Origin: Harmothoe impar
Taxonomy: Eukaryota; Annelida; Polychaeta; Phyllodocida; Polynoidae
Assembly (NCBI GenBank): GCA_947462335.1
Contig: OX381709.1
Coordinates: 68,254,609 to 68,318,608, forward strand
DNA: 64,000 bases
Direction: 5' to 3'
The position numbers and the translations under genes were made by a program. Below the pieces are notes generated by a model. That model did not search any database. It worked only from the letters and a program-made list of their open reading frames with translations, and was not told the DNA's origin. Of the stretch, positions 1 through 12,743 are shown one piece after another; within the stretch, counting starts at the first letter, position 1; each line of letters begins with the position of its first letter.

Positions 1-265
1 TTGGCAAAAAATAGCCTACGTATTCTCACACTCACACTGATCTCAGCAAGGACATTAATCTATGAAGAAAAAGTACAATGTAATAGCATCTTGGAACCAA
101 ATATAAACTCTGTAAATGTCTTATATTTGTTATATTCTTTTGGCCAAAGTGACAGACCTAGTGGGGAAGGCTCCTGCATCATATGAGCAGGACGAAGTGT
201 ACTTGAGTTAAGCCTATGTGTTGTGTGGTATCCGTTATGAGTAGCCTGTCGCCTTCATGCAGGTC

Positions 266-337
266 TCCCAGGTGGTCTAGTGGTTAGGATTCGGCGCTCT
301 CACCGCCGCGGCCGGGGTTCGATTCCCCGTCTGGGAA
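266..337 (+). tRNA. tRNA-Glu (anticodon CTC)
   Basis: A 72-nt cloverleaf is readable directly. The acceptor arm opens with TCCCAGG and closes with TCTGGGA plus discriminator A. The D region carries a box A match (TGGTCTAGTGG). The anticodon stem CGGCG/CGCCG encloses the loop CTCTCAC, giving anticodon CTC at 299-301. The T arm carries a box B match (GGTTCGATTCC). A TTTT run about 9 nt downstream is a plausible Pol III terminator. It delivers glutamate to GAG codons. All key positions look intact and there is no intron, so it is probably functional rather than a tRNA-derived repeat. Confidence 0.95.
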
Positions 338-1519
338 GATAACTTTTCCTCAGTGCACATGTGTCTGGCTTTGCTATCAGTGCAAGTGGTAGATATGATA
401 CAAGTGACTTGCTGTATACGTTTTACAAGCCAAGGACAGGGTAATTGTCCAAGGTGCCAGCCACGGATAATTACCATTGTCGAAGGCTTGTAACACTTTT
501 GCAGCTAGTCACCCCTATCATATCTGGCTTATGCTAACAGTAGGAAAGTGTGCTCAGTGGACCGCATCAACATACAGCCATGTATGTAAAATACAGTCAG
601 GCCATTTCTTCTGTTCTCTCAGTTGACTGTGGTGTAAAGTTTAGAATAATATGAAGGGTGAGTTCCTCTTAATTGTGCTTCTAATTTTACATTCAAAGTT
701 ATATGGTTACTTATGTATTAGACTAAGCATAGTTATCCTTGAAGTTGACATAGGGAATTATTTTCATATATATAAATGAGATTCATCTAGATTCATATCT
801 GTACACCATAGCTTTTCTACATTGTCTATGCTTCTATTATTCCCAGGTCAGTCTGTAGGGGATTTCATTATATTCAAAGAACAGAATTGGCTTCAAAATG
901 GGAACATCATTTTATTGATCACATTGCAGGATGCAGCTGATTGAAGGACCATGATGATGAAGATTGAATACGCATTGGGATAAACCATAGAACTCTATTT
1001 CATGTGTAAAATAAGCATGGCCTAAAGCTCAAATCCCACAATGCAATTGCTGCCGGAAAGTTTCTGCAATACAATAATTTGTTTCAGTATGCTATAGCTT
1101 GATCCAAATCACAACAGATGTAACTCCAACTGGGAGGTATAGAAACAGCTAAGAATCTGTTGCGATTTGGACCTTCTCTATCATCTGAATATTTAGATGT
1201 TTGCCCTTGCTCAAGTAAAAGGTTTCTGCAATTTGGCATTTTCTCCTGCAATTTGAGCATATTGGCCTGACATTATGGGTATAGCCTATTGCAGTGGCAG
1301 TGCCCATTCCCTCCAATGTCTATATTGCAACAGATGCGCAAATTGCGGAGATGCAGTGCAATAAATTGTACATTTGAAGTAAGCACCCTTGAAATAAAAC
1401 TCTTTGGAGTAAATGCAAGGCTCCCGAATTGTAAGAGCCTCAAATTGCAGAGTTTTGGGAAGCACAGAAAGCATCGTGGGATTTGAGCAATAGTAATTAT
1501 GCTTATGGATATATATGTC
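338..1519. other. Gene-free stretch; likely 3' UTR of the minus-strand glycosyltransferase at its right
   Basis: No convincing coding sequence. A TTTATT at 911-916 reads AATAAA on the minus strand about 600 nt beyond the stop codon of the glycosyltransferase gene and could be its poly(A) signal, so roughly 900-1519 may be 3' UTR. Short open frames on both strands here have no recognisable domain. Confidence 0.4.
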
Positions 1520-2872
1520 CTATTCATCAGGCCTGTATAACGAGCTCAAACTGTGCATGAGGAGTCTCCTGTAGTTCTCCTCCAGACTGCCAGGGGTCAG
1601 TGGGTGAAGAGCAAAGAAAGGCTGAGTAGGAATACGGGTGGTTGAGTAAGGTAAAAGTAGTCCCTCCACATCATGGCAACCACGCCCGAGCTGCTCCATC
1701 ACAAACCCTATGTATACATCCCCCCTCGGGAAGTAAGCCACGTTTACTGACATCTTGAGGATCTCCCTCGCCAGTTGATTGGAGGCTAGAAAGAGACTTC
1801 CGGTAGGGTATGGTGGGAAGGCGTCCATATAGAATTCTAATGTAGAAATGTAGTCCTTATAATCTGGCCATCTGTATGGCTTTTCATGAGTCCTACATGA
1901 ACCTACAATATGCCTCCTGAAACCGTCTGATTGTCCATACTTTTCTATCGTCTTTAAAATGGCGGGAACATTAACGAAAATGTCGTCTGCAGCAACCATA
2001 ATGAACTTGGCCTGGGAACAAGAGTGCATCGCCCACTTTAGTCCACCAATTACCTTGTATGCCAAGCTGTAGTAACCGTCTTGATAAGTATCCTGCAAGA
2101 TATCATGGTGCTTGAGACTTTCCTCTCTTAGAATCTCGTCCATGAAAGGATTTTCACGTGACTTTCCAAAGAGAAATACCATTTTGACTTTGTTGGTGTT
2201 GTTCTGTGCATAAGAGCCCCACGTCGTTCTGATCACTTTGCGTGCTTCAGCATTACGAGGTCTACTCGTCACCAAAATGAGGAGGTCAATAACTGGAGTC
2301 TTTGCACATACTGACCAAGGGTGAATATGGGATGATAACGTGTAGGGAAAACACTTTCTGCATCTTTTCCTCTCTCCCATAGGGAAAACTCTCGTTTTAA
2401 GAACCTCCACCTGTGTTATCATGTCGTCAATGCTTTTGACCTTGTTGGAAGACGCGTCAATACCTTTTCTCACATTCTTTATGTGGCTGATCAATTGAAC
2501 TGTCTGCAGAGGCCATGATTTCTTTAATTCTGACTCGTCAACGTCATATCTCTTCAGGAACCGCCATTCTTCCGTCATGACGCCGTTCAGTTTGTCAAGA
2601 ACCCGTCCAATAGCTGCTATGTCTTTGGTGTAATAGGACGCCTTCTGTTCATCAACCTCTGCCTTTGGAACCACTTGAAACTCAAGGTGGTTCTGAATCT
2701 CCCCTGGAGGTGGCTCCCCTTGTGTGACGTAGGTGGTGCGTGACGGCACCCACATCAACCGGAAGCCGCTGACGGAGGGTTTGGGGCGCCCCCTGGAGGA
2801 TACCAGCAGAAACATGACTGCTGACATCACCATGACAACCCCCATCAGCATGCATTTCCGCCTGCGTCTCAT
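1520..2872 (-). CDS. Beta-1,3-galactosyltransferase/N-acetylglucosaminyltransferase-like (GT31) type II membrane protein
   Basis: A 450-aa Golgi-type glycosyltransferase, uninterrupted in one exon. I chose the ATG at 2872. The frame is open 36 nt further up but only from a GTG. Layout: short basic cytosolic tail (MRRRRK), signal anchor about residues 8-25, a long stem to about 190, then the GT31 domain. Family landmarks are RKVIRTTWGS (211-220), MVFLFG (231-236), the YYSLAYKVIGGLKW region (267-280), AADDIFVN (294-301), FPPYPTGSLFLAS (352-364), RGDVYIGF (383-390) and a late Cys at 399. Family members transfer Gal or GlcNAc in beta-1,3 linkage to glycan acceptors in the Golgi lumen. Oddities: the usual DDD is ADD, the usual EDV is GDV, and the usual Cys of the PPYC motif is Pro. 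Donor and acceptor cannot be told. A divergent or weakly active member is possible. No frameshift or stop is seen, so this is not a pseudogene by sequence. Confidence 0.88.
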   Translation of the reverse strand: MRRRRKCMLMGVVMVMSAVMFLLVSSRGRPKPSVSGFRLMWVPSRTTYVTQGEPPPGEIQNHLEFQVVPKAEVDEQKASYYTKDIAAIGRVLDKLNGVMTEEWRFLKRYDVDESELKKSWPLQTVQLISHIKNVRKGIDASSNKVKSIDDMITQVEVLKTRVFPMGERKRCRKCFPYTLSSHIHPWSVCAKTPVIDLLILVTSRPRNAEARKVIRTTWGSYAQNNTNKVKMVFLFGKSRENPFMDEILREESLKHHDILQDTYQDGYYSLAYKVIGGLKWAMHSCSQAKFIMVAADDIFVNVPAILKTIEKYGQSDGFRRHIVGSCRTHEKPYRWPDYKDYISTLEFYMDAFPPYPTGSLFLASNQLAREILKMSVNVAYFPRGDVYIGFVMEQLGRGCHDVEGLLLPYSTTRIPTQPFFALHPLTPGSLEENYRRLLMHSLSSLYRPDE

Positions 2873-2891
2873 TGAACAGCTTAGTTGGGAA

Positions 2892-2915
2892 TCTGAATCA
2901 GGAAACACAGAGAAT
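2892..2915 (-). other. Candidate splice acceptor upstream of the glycosyltransferase start
   Basis: Read on the minus strand, a pyrimidine-rich run ends in CCTGATTCAG just before position 2892, 20 nt upstream of the chosen ATG. This is a good acceptor. It suggests that the coding exon is preceded by at least one 5' UTR exon further right on the minus strand, a common arrangement in this gene family. The upstream exon itself was not identified. Confidence 0.4.
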
Positions 2916-3687
2916 GATGGTCAGAAAAATAGCTCCATGGCATGATGTGGTCAAGACATATATCGTGCGCCACTATATATGCCCTCCATATTATCATAAG
3001 CATTATATCAATATTGAGTCCCATCCATTGTATTAGTGAACATGACCATCCTTTAAGATAATTCCCGGGATAATTCATGCAGAAAATATGCAAACTACAA
3101 TCACAGATTTCACTACATGTTTAGAACTATGCAGTCACTAGTACCTTATCATATTGCCTACCTATTTAGCACAATCTGCTCTAGTGGGTCCTGTCGTGTA
3201 GCATCAGAATCACATTGAATAGGTCACTCAGTGCAGTATTATGTAGGCCTAGTTGGATGGTGGTCATATGTATGACCTTTACGTGTATACAATGATATTG
3301 AACCATTATTCATAAGGAAATGGTAGGCTCAAATTGAGGGTGGGCCAAATCGCAACTACAGAGAAACACATACTGACACATAAACTGACAATACATGATT
3401 ATCACGTGTCCTGTAAACTTACCTTTGTAATAGTAGCTCATGAACTGCAGTCGGTTACTCCCTCATTCACGTATATACACAGAAAAGTCATCCATACAGC
3501 TATATTGGTCCTGATTTAACACACCTGAGGTGGCCCTGTACCGTCCTCAGGGCCTGCTATCCTGCCAGGTGAGATGGTGTGCAGGTAGGTCATCAGCAGG
3601 TAACGGCTGATAAGGAGGATGTCTGTATAGGCCACAACAGGGTCCAAAGTCCCCCTGTTGACCTGATAACACTGGGGATCATATATA
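2916..3687. other. Gene-free stretch
   Basis: No supported gene. It is probably promoter or 5' intron sequence of the minus-strand glycosyltransferase. Around 3520-3610 there are several CAGGTG/CACCTG E-boxes. Nothing else stands out. Confidence 0.4.
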
Positions 3688-4587
3688 CACTGCAAAAAGG
3701 TGTTTAGATCCTAAACACAATCCTAAACGCATTCCTGCCCCGTTTTTGTCCACACAATATGTTCCTAAACATGTTTAGACAATTAATATGTTTAGCTCAG
3801 TGCTTAGACATTTATGTGTTTAAAGCAATGTGTTTAGGACAATGAAGTGTTTAGAATTTAAGAATTTAGCATATAATTGTGTTTATCTGTCAAGTGTTTA
3901 AGGATAAAAGTGGTGTCTAGAGATGTATATCATTATTATGTTTAGATATTTATATTTAATAGATAAATGATTTTATTTCCACATGGTATATTGAAGAGAC
4001 TTCTAGCAGCCCCCCTTAGGGTAATATGTGCATCATTATTTCACATAGGCCTCTACTTTATCATAGACACAACCTTGAGTCAGTACAACAGACCTTCAGG
4101 GAAGATAATGCTTTATCCATTCTTAGAGTTCTTAAAAGAGGTGTCTATGTAGCAGATGTATCTTTATTGCATCGTAATCATAGTGATATAGCATTCAACC
4201 CTGGAATCCTGCAATGTGTATTATTATCCTTTTGTACCCCATGCAATTTAAGTTAATTAACTCAGATTTAAGCACCTTTAGATCCACAATAACATTTGAG
4301 TGGTTGTAGAAACTACAGTCAAACACAGAGCTGCCATCTGGTATATGTTTGATATACTATGATCTAAACACTACATGTTTACATCCTAAACACCAGTTTT
4401 TTATACTGTTTAAATACTAAACATCTAAACATATTCAATGTAACTGTTTAGCCGTTTAGAATAAAAGTGTTTAATCGCTAAACAGAAGGATTCAAAGACA
4501 AAAACCTAGTAATATGTTTAGACATTGAACATGTTTAGACCTAAACATGTTTAAAACCTAAGCTAACCTAAAACCTTTTTTGCAGTG
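3688..4587. mobile_element. Non-autonomous DNA transposon with CACTGCAAAAA TIRs and TA flanks
   Basis: The left end reads CACTGCAAAAAGG and the right end is its complement, CCTTTTTTGCAGTG. Both ends are flanked by TA, the expected target duplication of mariner-type insertion; CACTA-type elements also use CACTGCAAAAA-like ends with 2-4 bp duplications. The 900-bp interior is studded with TGTTTAG/CTAAACA motifs in both orientations, concentrated within about 250 bp of each end. The interior frames are short and show no transposase. Superfamily assignment is uncertain. Confidence 0.75.
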
Positions 4588-7500
4588 TAGGCCGACCCAT
4601 GATGGGTCTTCCTAATGCTAGGTGTTATCATTTGTATCTATGTAGGTGCGTGGCTTTAGGGTTGGGGCCAGGTAAGCCCTATACGAAGTATTGTACATGT
4701 AGGCTATACTGCCATTGTCAACCCATGCCCAAAAGCAACATGAAAAATAAGTTCTTGAATATCATATGGTTATGAGTGTTATGCATCATTAATGCGTGAT
4801 ACTGGTATAGCCTATCAGAATAACGATGTCGATGGAGGCTCATCATGATGGTCATTACCACTTTTTATTCACGATTTTATCATGCTCAATGTCCAATTAG
4901 ATGGAGGGGAAACACCGTCCTCCTCCCATCATGACGCATACCACGCAATCTTCCCCCTGGGTAGCAAAAGTGTATTTCATTCCTAATAACAGGAACCTGT
5001 GTGTCTTCCCCTACTTTATGTCAGAATGATTATCTCCAGAAAGCATTTGTATATTACACACTTGTGTAATTAATTATTCCCCACTAATATGAAATGTAAA
5101 TCACAAATGGTTGATGTTGCTGGGGAGAGAGTGGTAGATCATGTTCACCAGACACTCCCAGAGTAGTGTCATCCGCTGTCAGAGTTGCTATTGTCATTAT
5201 TTTTAACAAGGACTTGGCGGAGTTCCGCACAAAACACACCAACATTTAATTCTGCCCCCCCCCCACAACACAGGCGTCTACCGTTTCCCGGCAGGATTCT
5301 AAACGTTTGCCCTCTATTAATATTATGTAAAATATACCACTAACCTTTTCGCTAAAACGGGTCCCCTCAAGAGAGGTACATGTACATGACTGTATTTATG
5401 TTTAGTCCTCCCTCCCCCCCCCCATCAAATGGGTCAACATTTTTGAGCCCCCCCCCCTAATCCACCCCTTCCCCTCTGTTGTTAAAACATGACCACTTCC
5501 TTAGTTCCTGGTTTACATATTCCCCATTACGACAAGGAGTAGTAGATGTGTACAACGGAGGTAAGTTGTGTAGTGATGGAATGGCAATTAACGCCCTATG
5601 CGGGCTTTTTCAAATTCATGTCTGTAATATATTATTCGTCCATATGATGTCTTGCCCGGTCCATTGTTTTGTACAGCAGAATTATATGTCTGGTTTAAAG
5701 TATAGCTTCATCATCAACATTTAGAATTCGAAGTAGGATTGCCTTAATTTGTGAACAAGTCATGGCAGTCACAGATGCATCTAAGTATATTTTCCAATTG
5801 CAAATTTCAAATAACATATGGATGTACAAGAAGATGTGTAAATTTCAACAATTTAAACCCACACTACAGGTGTGGTCTCGTCGATTAGTCCAGGTTATGT
5901 AGTACATTGTACACGTAAGGTATACATGTACAAATATTACCCCTTTCAGCCGGATACAACACATGCATTATTCTACTTATTTTTCTATAGATGTCTTATT
6001 ATCATAAGATTCTGTTTAAATACAATGGTGCCCACATCGTATAGACGCACCAACAAAAGACATGAGTATCTAATTGTCCTATTTGGGTAAATTACCTTTA
6101 ATGTGTCTGTTTAAGGCACGGCGTGACACAGGTGGGTTTGTCAACATCAAAGGCAGCCGAGAAAACCTGTGTATGACCTTTTTTTCTTCAGGTGTGAGAT
6201 GTGCATGGTGGTGGGTGTGGAGGGAGGGGGGCAGGGGGAGACCATAGGGAAAGGGTTTGGGGCTTTTGCTTGGACAAAATGATAATACTGGTACAAATGT
6301 ACTAGAGTCTTTTGGGGTAGAGATTTCTGTAGATTGGCGTTTTTATACTGATCAGATGTCCACACAAAACATGTATTACTAAATTTCACCTTAGACATCT
6401 AAATACTACAATACGAGGCTAGAACTGGTAAATAGATACATAATAAACTCAGATTTCCATGCGTACCATCACATTAGACCATCCTTAACGACCATACAGA
6501 GGTGTGGGTATTGCGTCCTGCATGAGAGGTGTGAGGGGTCAGGATGCGGCTGCGGCACTCAATGAGTTTTCCATCAGCCAGGTGAGTTTTTAGCACCTTA
6601 CACGTCACAGGTACAGGAGTATCAATCAGCCTGACAACCACATCAAAGACACCGACACCAACCACCACCCATTGTCTCCTCCAGGGTGCTGCGTACTGGT
6701 GGACATGTTACCATGGGGTCTGTGACGTCATAGGTAACCCTGGAGACCCCCTGTCACCTGGAGGTGGGAGGAGACACCCTGGGGTTAATTGGTCCTCTAT
6801 TGTCTTTAGAGATGTTGATGTTTCTCTGATTGTATTGTGAGCCAGGAATACATTGTTTACCTATGTGCGTGTGTGTGGGTGTGGAGTGGGGGGTGGGGAG
6901 GGGGGACTTCAATGCACTTACCAAATTGAACCTGTCCAGAGAATGTATCCAAAGTGGCTATAGGTCAATTGATGAATCAAATTATGAAAGGTGTAGGGGG
7001 GGGGGCTATTTGAGGCTCTCAGGGGGGTTGGGGTCTAAATTAGCTGTGGAGGCCCAGTGGGTTAATGTACTAATGAGAGTCCTTGTAACAAGCGTGATGG
7101 ACAATGGACAATGGAGGATGGCTAACGAGTCTTTGTCATGCTGGCCACTTTATTTCACGGTTCCTGCATCTGTCAATAGTGCCTAATAATGGGATAGGCC
7201 CATTATATAAATATAGACCTGCACGAATCAGTATGGGAACTGTACATTATACATAGTGGGGTTTTTCTCAACAGGGGCCCAACATTTCTCTTACTCCTTT
7301 CCATCTCACTCGCCCTCTATCTGTCTGCCTGTCTGTTTGTCTGTCTCTACCGGTATCTGTCTCTAGGGAGGAACGAGGAGGTATGGTGTACATGGACGTT
7401 GTGTGTATATCAGTGGAGTACCGTGCATTTATAAACACGTACATAAGAAGGACAATTAGAAAGCTCTATGCTGAGGTCCATGCCTGGGCTAGATCCAAGC

Positions 7501-10500
7501 AAACACAATGGTCTTCAATTCTGCGTGTTTTCCCCAGAGACTCTTCCTCGTTTAATGTGTTGGAGTTACCGGTCAGTGACGGTTTGGCTGTATCCATGTT
7601 TAGAATAATGGTGCCAACAAGACCACAACATTAGTCTTGACTCACCCGTCATAGTGACTCACGTAGTGTATACTCACATTTCCATATACTACTAAGTGGT
7701 GGCTGGGGTAGTGGTGTTTGGGAAGTCGGGAACAGATTCACGTTTCCCACGACTTAAGTAGTTTATGCATGCCTTTTGGTGCAGGTTGTTTCATGGTCTC
7801 GTGACTTTCCCTCTAGTTTGAACAAAATCACTTGTCTTGGCACAGAACGCTTATTAGTAACCGTGAGAAGCTAGAAGTTGACCAGCAACGCACCGACGAA
7901 TACATTGTAGGAACATGTATTCTGCATTTTCTTTTCTATGCAAGAAAAAAAAACACCACAGAAATAGGAAAAACACCACTTTATGATGGCTGACATTACA
8001 TTATATTTCCGACAGCTGTTCCTCATATAATGTCTTGGGGAAATCCCTCAAAGAAGATGGCTGGCAGATACAACATGGTTACTATGGTAACCGACATCAT
8101 TTTTAGATGTGTCAGCATGACAATGGTCTGGCTCCTGATGAGGATCTCTATTATGATGGACGTTAAGCTCCATGTGTGCATCTGACACGGATGCTACAAA
8201 CCAGAACTGACAGACCTAACGTGATGCTGATAAGACTCCCGAACCAAGGCACTGTAGATTCAGTTCTAACCAGTGAACATTTTAGAAAGTTCCTTTCTTA
8301 AACTTCATAACAATTGAGAGCTCGTGTGGTTTATGGTGTCCTAATTGAGCATATACAATCTATGGTATGCCCGGGGTTCTATCGAAGCGTGATTATACAT
8401 TATTAGATAAGTGTTCGCAACATTCTCAATATTATAGAATCACTACCACCAGTGAGTTAAAAGACGTCTATAGTACCACTAAGGACAAGGCACTACTATC
8501 AGGTGTTATGCTTGTTTGGGTTATCGTAACCAATAACCAAGGCACAGGATGTGCCATGTAACCAAGTATTTCTTCCTTTTTTACGTTGACTATTTTGAGA
8601 CATAATTCGAGTCATATCCTACAGTGATCACTACACATATAGCTATCCAAGCAATTACTCGTGAACTACTTAATGACTCATAGAGGTTAATTGATTGGGC
8701 TTACTACAACCATTAATAAGACATACATAGCTAATCAATAACCACTATCGGTCTACTGACATAGTTCCAATTACCACTGCCCCAGTTGGCAGTCTATGAC
8801 AAGAGCCTCATTAGGTCAGACAACCCAAGCTAGCTGCATGAGTGGGAGTCTGTCGGGAGATGAAGCTATCATTAATTTTCTCTTAAATAATCACTTACTA
8901 CTATATATAGAGTCTAAAGGCCTCGAATATATATCTGCATTGTTATTTATCTAATAGTTGTTGTTTTTTTAATGAATTTAGCCATTTTCCAAGAGATGAT
9001 TCGCTTATAATTATGTCTGATGAACTGATGTTATACAGAAGTATACCATTAAAGTAAGATTTATGGTTTCAGGATTTAAGCTATAGTCAACCCGAAACCT
9101 GAACTTTAACGATATTCTCATTGGCGGGTTAGTATAGGTTGCATGGGGTTTGATCCCATCTAATACAATTGTCAATATCTATTCACCACAAATTACGGTT
9201 AAAACTGAGAATAAAATAAGTCAGATGTTTTCTACAAAATAATGTATTGCCCGGGGCATCACTAACTTATCAGACTGGCGTTTGTGAAAAAGGAAGTTTC
9301 CCCAGGGGTGGTTCCTCACGTCTACACCCTCATTCTCTACCCCACCCTTTCATTTTAACCATTCTCGCCACTGTCTTTTTACTGTTAAAATCGAAGTGAC
9401 CGATTTCTGTCGCTATTCACCGTGCAAAGTTAACATTATCTCAGCTTGATCTTGTGAGGGAAGGACAAAAAGATCATGCCTGCATGTGTCAATTTTATGG
9501 GCACTTCTTCAGATAATCTCTGCTGAGATAAGAAGTCCCTGTCATTCTGCCTAGGTTTGTTTTTGCTAATTAAGTGAGCAATACTTTTCTTATAGGCCTG
9601 TAATGCTGTTAGTGGCCTTTGATCAGGACCAGACCTTACACCTTCTTTACCTCATCCCGCTTACATCGCCTCAGTTAGCAACATCTCGTTTGGACGGGAA
9701 GTTGGGTAAAATAAAATGCTGAAAATCCTTAACTCAGTGTGCACGCGAATATAACAAACATTTTAAATGTGAATTCAAGTGGAAACCTTACCACGCATGG
9801 CGATATAAAATCGATTCTATAAATGTGTTAAGTTTTCTTTTTCTACTTGCCTGTACACTTTTAAAAACGCACTGCATGGCAAATCGTGTAAGGATACATC
9901 GTATTATTAAACCAACATTAAAGGGATATTAAAACCTGATCTGTGTTTTTATCTGAATACATATTATTTTGCAAGATATTAATTCGGGAGAAATATGAAA
10001 TGCATGACAAGATGAAACGTTTACAGCTATTGCTTGGTTGAAGCATCAATGTTACTTTTCTCCAACACAACCGATCTAATACAGTTCCAATCAATTTAAA
10101 AATATACATTTATAGCATCAATCTCAGGACCACGAAACCACAGTGTCTTCCACATAGCCGCCAGAGTGTACTTCATAATTGAATTGAGGAGAACCACAGT
10201 AATAGGCAATTTGGGGAATGCCATATCCCAGAAGGCAGCTCATCCAAAATGGCGTAACATCCGGCGTCTGGCTGAGCTGGTTCCTGAGTTCCTTATCAAT
10301 GAGACATATACAGAATAGAGTGCTAAGAGGTTTGGGACCAGGCAATGTCTGCTCTCCAGCCCCTCCAGCCTCCTCCATCTGCTAGCTACAGACAGTGCCG
10401 TAAGTGCCTAGACAGGGATAAAGGGATAAACTACTGCCTGGGAATCAATTACGTGGTAGAGAAGGCGAGGTAGGAGATCCTATTTGAGATGGGCATTGAT

Positions 10501-10831
10501 GGCAATATGTAGGTCCACGAGGTTCCAGTGTCTGTAGATTATATGTGGCAGGAGGCCCCCATGGCCGCAGTGTAATAGTGCCAGGCAATGTGATCCATCA
10601 ATCGTCCAGCCAATAAGTATATGTAGATCCTAATAGGTCTTCTCAGTGCTCAGCCAGTACATACATGTATATAAGTCTCCATCTTATAGACTTCCATCTA
10701 TCGCTTGTTTTTATAATTAATGTTTTTAAAAGAAATTTTGTCACAGACGACATACATTCGGTATTTGTTATACAGTACATTTCTATGCAGCATGCCAGCG
10801 ATGTGGCAAGCACTTTCACTTTCAATATATT
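4588..10831. other. Gene-free region with low-complexity tracts
   Basis: Nothing here supports a gene. It holds poly(C) runs near 5255-5264 and 5413-5422, G-rich stretches around 6870-7025, and a CTGT-rich run near 7318-7350. A minus-strand open frame at 6474-6668 has reasonable codon composition but no recognised domain and no clear exon boundaries. The rest is AT-rich with scattered short frames. Confidence 0.5.
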
Positions 10832-11044
10832 AGTACACCAGCTTATGGAATGGCATTGGTTTTTTTGGGTAAAGTTTTTGCAACAAGACTAAATCTGACC
10901 TAAATTTGATGAGGATTCAGAATTTTGATGTTGCCAAATTTTCCGAGCCTGCCCAGTGGGTGTAACCGGCCAAAATCCAAGATGGCCGCCAAATCTTCAA
11001 AAAATGTACCTCTCATAGCAGGAATAGCACTTCTAGGTGTCATT

Positions 11045-11982
11045 TGACTTTACCTACCCCCCCTAAATCGACCCTGGGAAATCCATTGGTGTTATTTGTT
11101 TGTTGCTAGGACATCTGGTTGCCTAGCAACAAGCATTCTTTTTGTTTATTTCCTTAGCAACAGAGGCTTATCCACTCCCAAACCTATTTTAAAGTACACC
11201 TATCCCCCCTAAATCGACCCTGGGGAATCCATTGGTGTTATTGGTTTGTTGCTAGGACATCTGGTTGCCTAGCAACAAGCATTCTTTTTGTTTATTTCCT
11301 TAGCAACAGAGGCTTATCCACTCCCAAACCTATTTAAAAGTACACCTACCCCCCCTAAATCGAACCTGGGGAATCCATTGGTGTTGTTGGTTTGTTGCTA
11401 GGACATCTGGTTGCCTAGCAACAAGCATCCTTGCTGTTTATTTCCTTAGCAACAGAAGCTTATCCACTCCCAAACCTATTTTAAAGTATACCTACCCCCC
11501 CTAAATCAACCCTGGGGAATCCATTGGTGTTGTTGGTTTGTTGCTAGGACATCTGGTTGCCTAGCAACAAGCATTCTTGTTGTTTATTTCCTTAGCAACA
11601 GAGGCTTATCCACTCCTAAACCTATTTTAAAATACATCTACCCCCCAAAATCGACCCTGGGGAATCCATTGGTGTTGTTGGTTTGTTGCTAGGACATCTG
11701 GGTTGCCTAGCAACAAGTTTTCCTGTTGTTTTTTTCCTTAGCAACAGAGGCTTATCCACTCCCAAACCTATTTTAAAGTGCACCACCCCCCCCTAAATCG
11801 ACACTGGGGAATCCATTGGTGTTACTGGTTTGTTGCTAGGACATCTGGTTGCCTAGCAACAAGCATTCTCATTGTTTATTTCCTTAGCAACAGAGGCTTA
11901 TCCATTTCAAGCCTATTTCAAAGTACACCTACCCCCCCTAAATTAACCCTGAGGAATCCATTGGTGTTATTTGTTTGTTGCT
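11045..11982 (+). repeat. Left-arm tandem array of 146-bp units (six full units plus a broken one)
   Basis: Each unit runs CCCCCCTAAATCGACCCTGG, then ATCCATTGGTGTT, then a hairpin GTTGCTAGG...GCCTAGCAAC, then CTTAGCAACAGAGGCTTATCC-like sequence and an AAAGTACACC linker. The motif GTTGCCTAGCAAC begins at 11118, 11264, 11410, 11556, 11702 and 11848, which is exactly 146 bp apart each time. The seventh unit is cut at about 11982 by an LTR element. Substitutions are scattered among units but their length is nearly invariant. Confidence 0.93.
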
Positions 11983-11984
11983 GG

Positions 11985-12408
11985 TGTAGTGGTACCAATA
12001 GATGCCTCAATACTATTAGTGGTATGCTAGACAGAGTGGGATTAGTGCAGGTGAACCCAGTGAGCCCACTGCGCATGTGAGCAGAGTGGTCACCCGGGCC
12101 AGACGGCACACTGCACATGTGAGCCGACTCGGCATGCGGGCCGGACGCCACACTGCGCGTGTGGGCCGGGTGTTCGGAACCCGAGCCAGATGCCTTAATG
12201 CATGTGCGAGCCGAGTGGTCGGCATCCGTGCCTCACTGAGAGCCACATGGTGGTGTACAGTGAGAGACCTCTGTCTGACCAGCCCTATCCTCAACTATTG
12301 GTTATTCTAGATATACGCTAAGATCTGTTCTTTGTGAACACAAGGAATTTGCCACACAATAAAGAGGATTATTCTTACTTGCTGGAGTCTGGTCATTCCT
12401 ACTATGCA
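11985..12408 (+). mobile_element. Probable 5' LTR of a Ty3/Gypsy-like retrotransposon inserted in the array
   Basis: The 146-bp array breaks inside a unit at about 11982, and new sequence starts TGTAGTGG and runs to about TATGCA (12408). This would be a TG...CA LTR of about 424 bp. It contains an AATAAA at 12358-12363 near its 3' end, as expected for an LTR poly(A) signal. Gag-like coding sequence follows about 350 nt later. The exact 3' boundary and primer-binding site are uncertain, and no second LTR copy was found in the window. Confidence 0.5.
12067..12232 (+). repeat. Four GC-rich ~42-bp tandem repeats inside the LTR
   Basis: Four imperfect units begin CACTGCGCATGTGAGC, CACTGCACATGTGAGC, CACTGCGCGTGTGGGC and TTAATGCATGTGCGAGC. 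The block is much richer in GC than its surroundings. Tandem repeats in an LTR often act as enhancer or promoter repeats; that role is inferred here. Confidence 0.75.
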
Positions 12409-12743
12409 AGTGGTTACTTGTGCCGTGACCTCTTGTATAGTAGGAAGTTGTGCCTCTTTGGTTGTTTGGTATTGTACTTGTGTATGCAATGAGTAACCAG
12501 ATTATCCTAGGAGAGGATGATATTGTGGTCAACCAGCCGGCAGCTCCTTTCTCTGGTGACCTTGAGGAGGTATCAGGAGGGGAGAGGGAGGTGGACACAA
12601 ATAGTGAGGAGGAAGTAAGAGTTGAAAGAAACTCTGCTGCTGGCCTCCAGGAGAAGGTCACTCGCCGGACACACACCAACCTTGGTGGATCTAGGTAGAG
12701 AAGGCATACTGGGGGCGGAATTGGCCACAATGGGGAAGAGATC

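Noticed and set aside
6474..6668. 64-codon minus-strand frame with protein-like composition
   Set aside because: No ATG-supported gene structure, family or convincing acceptor/donor pair could be identified; kept only as a remark.
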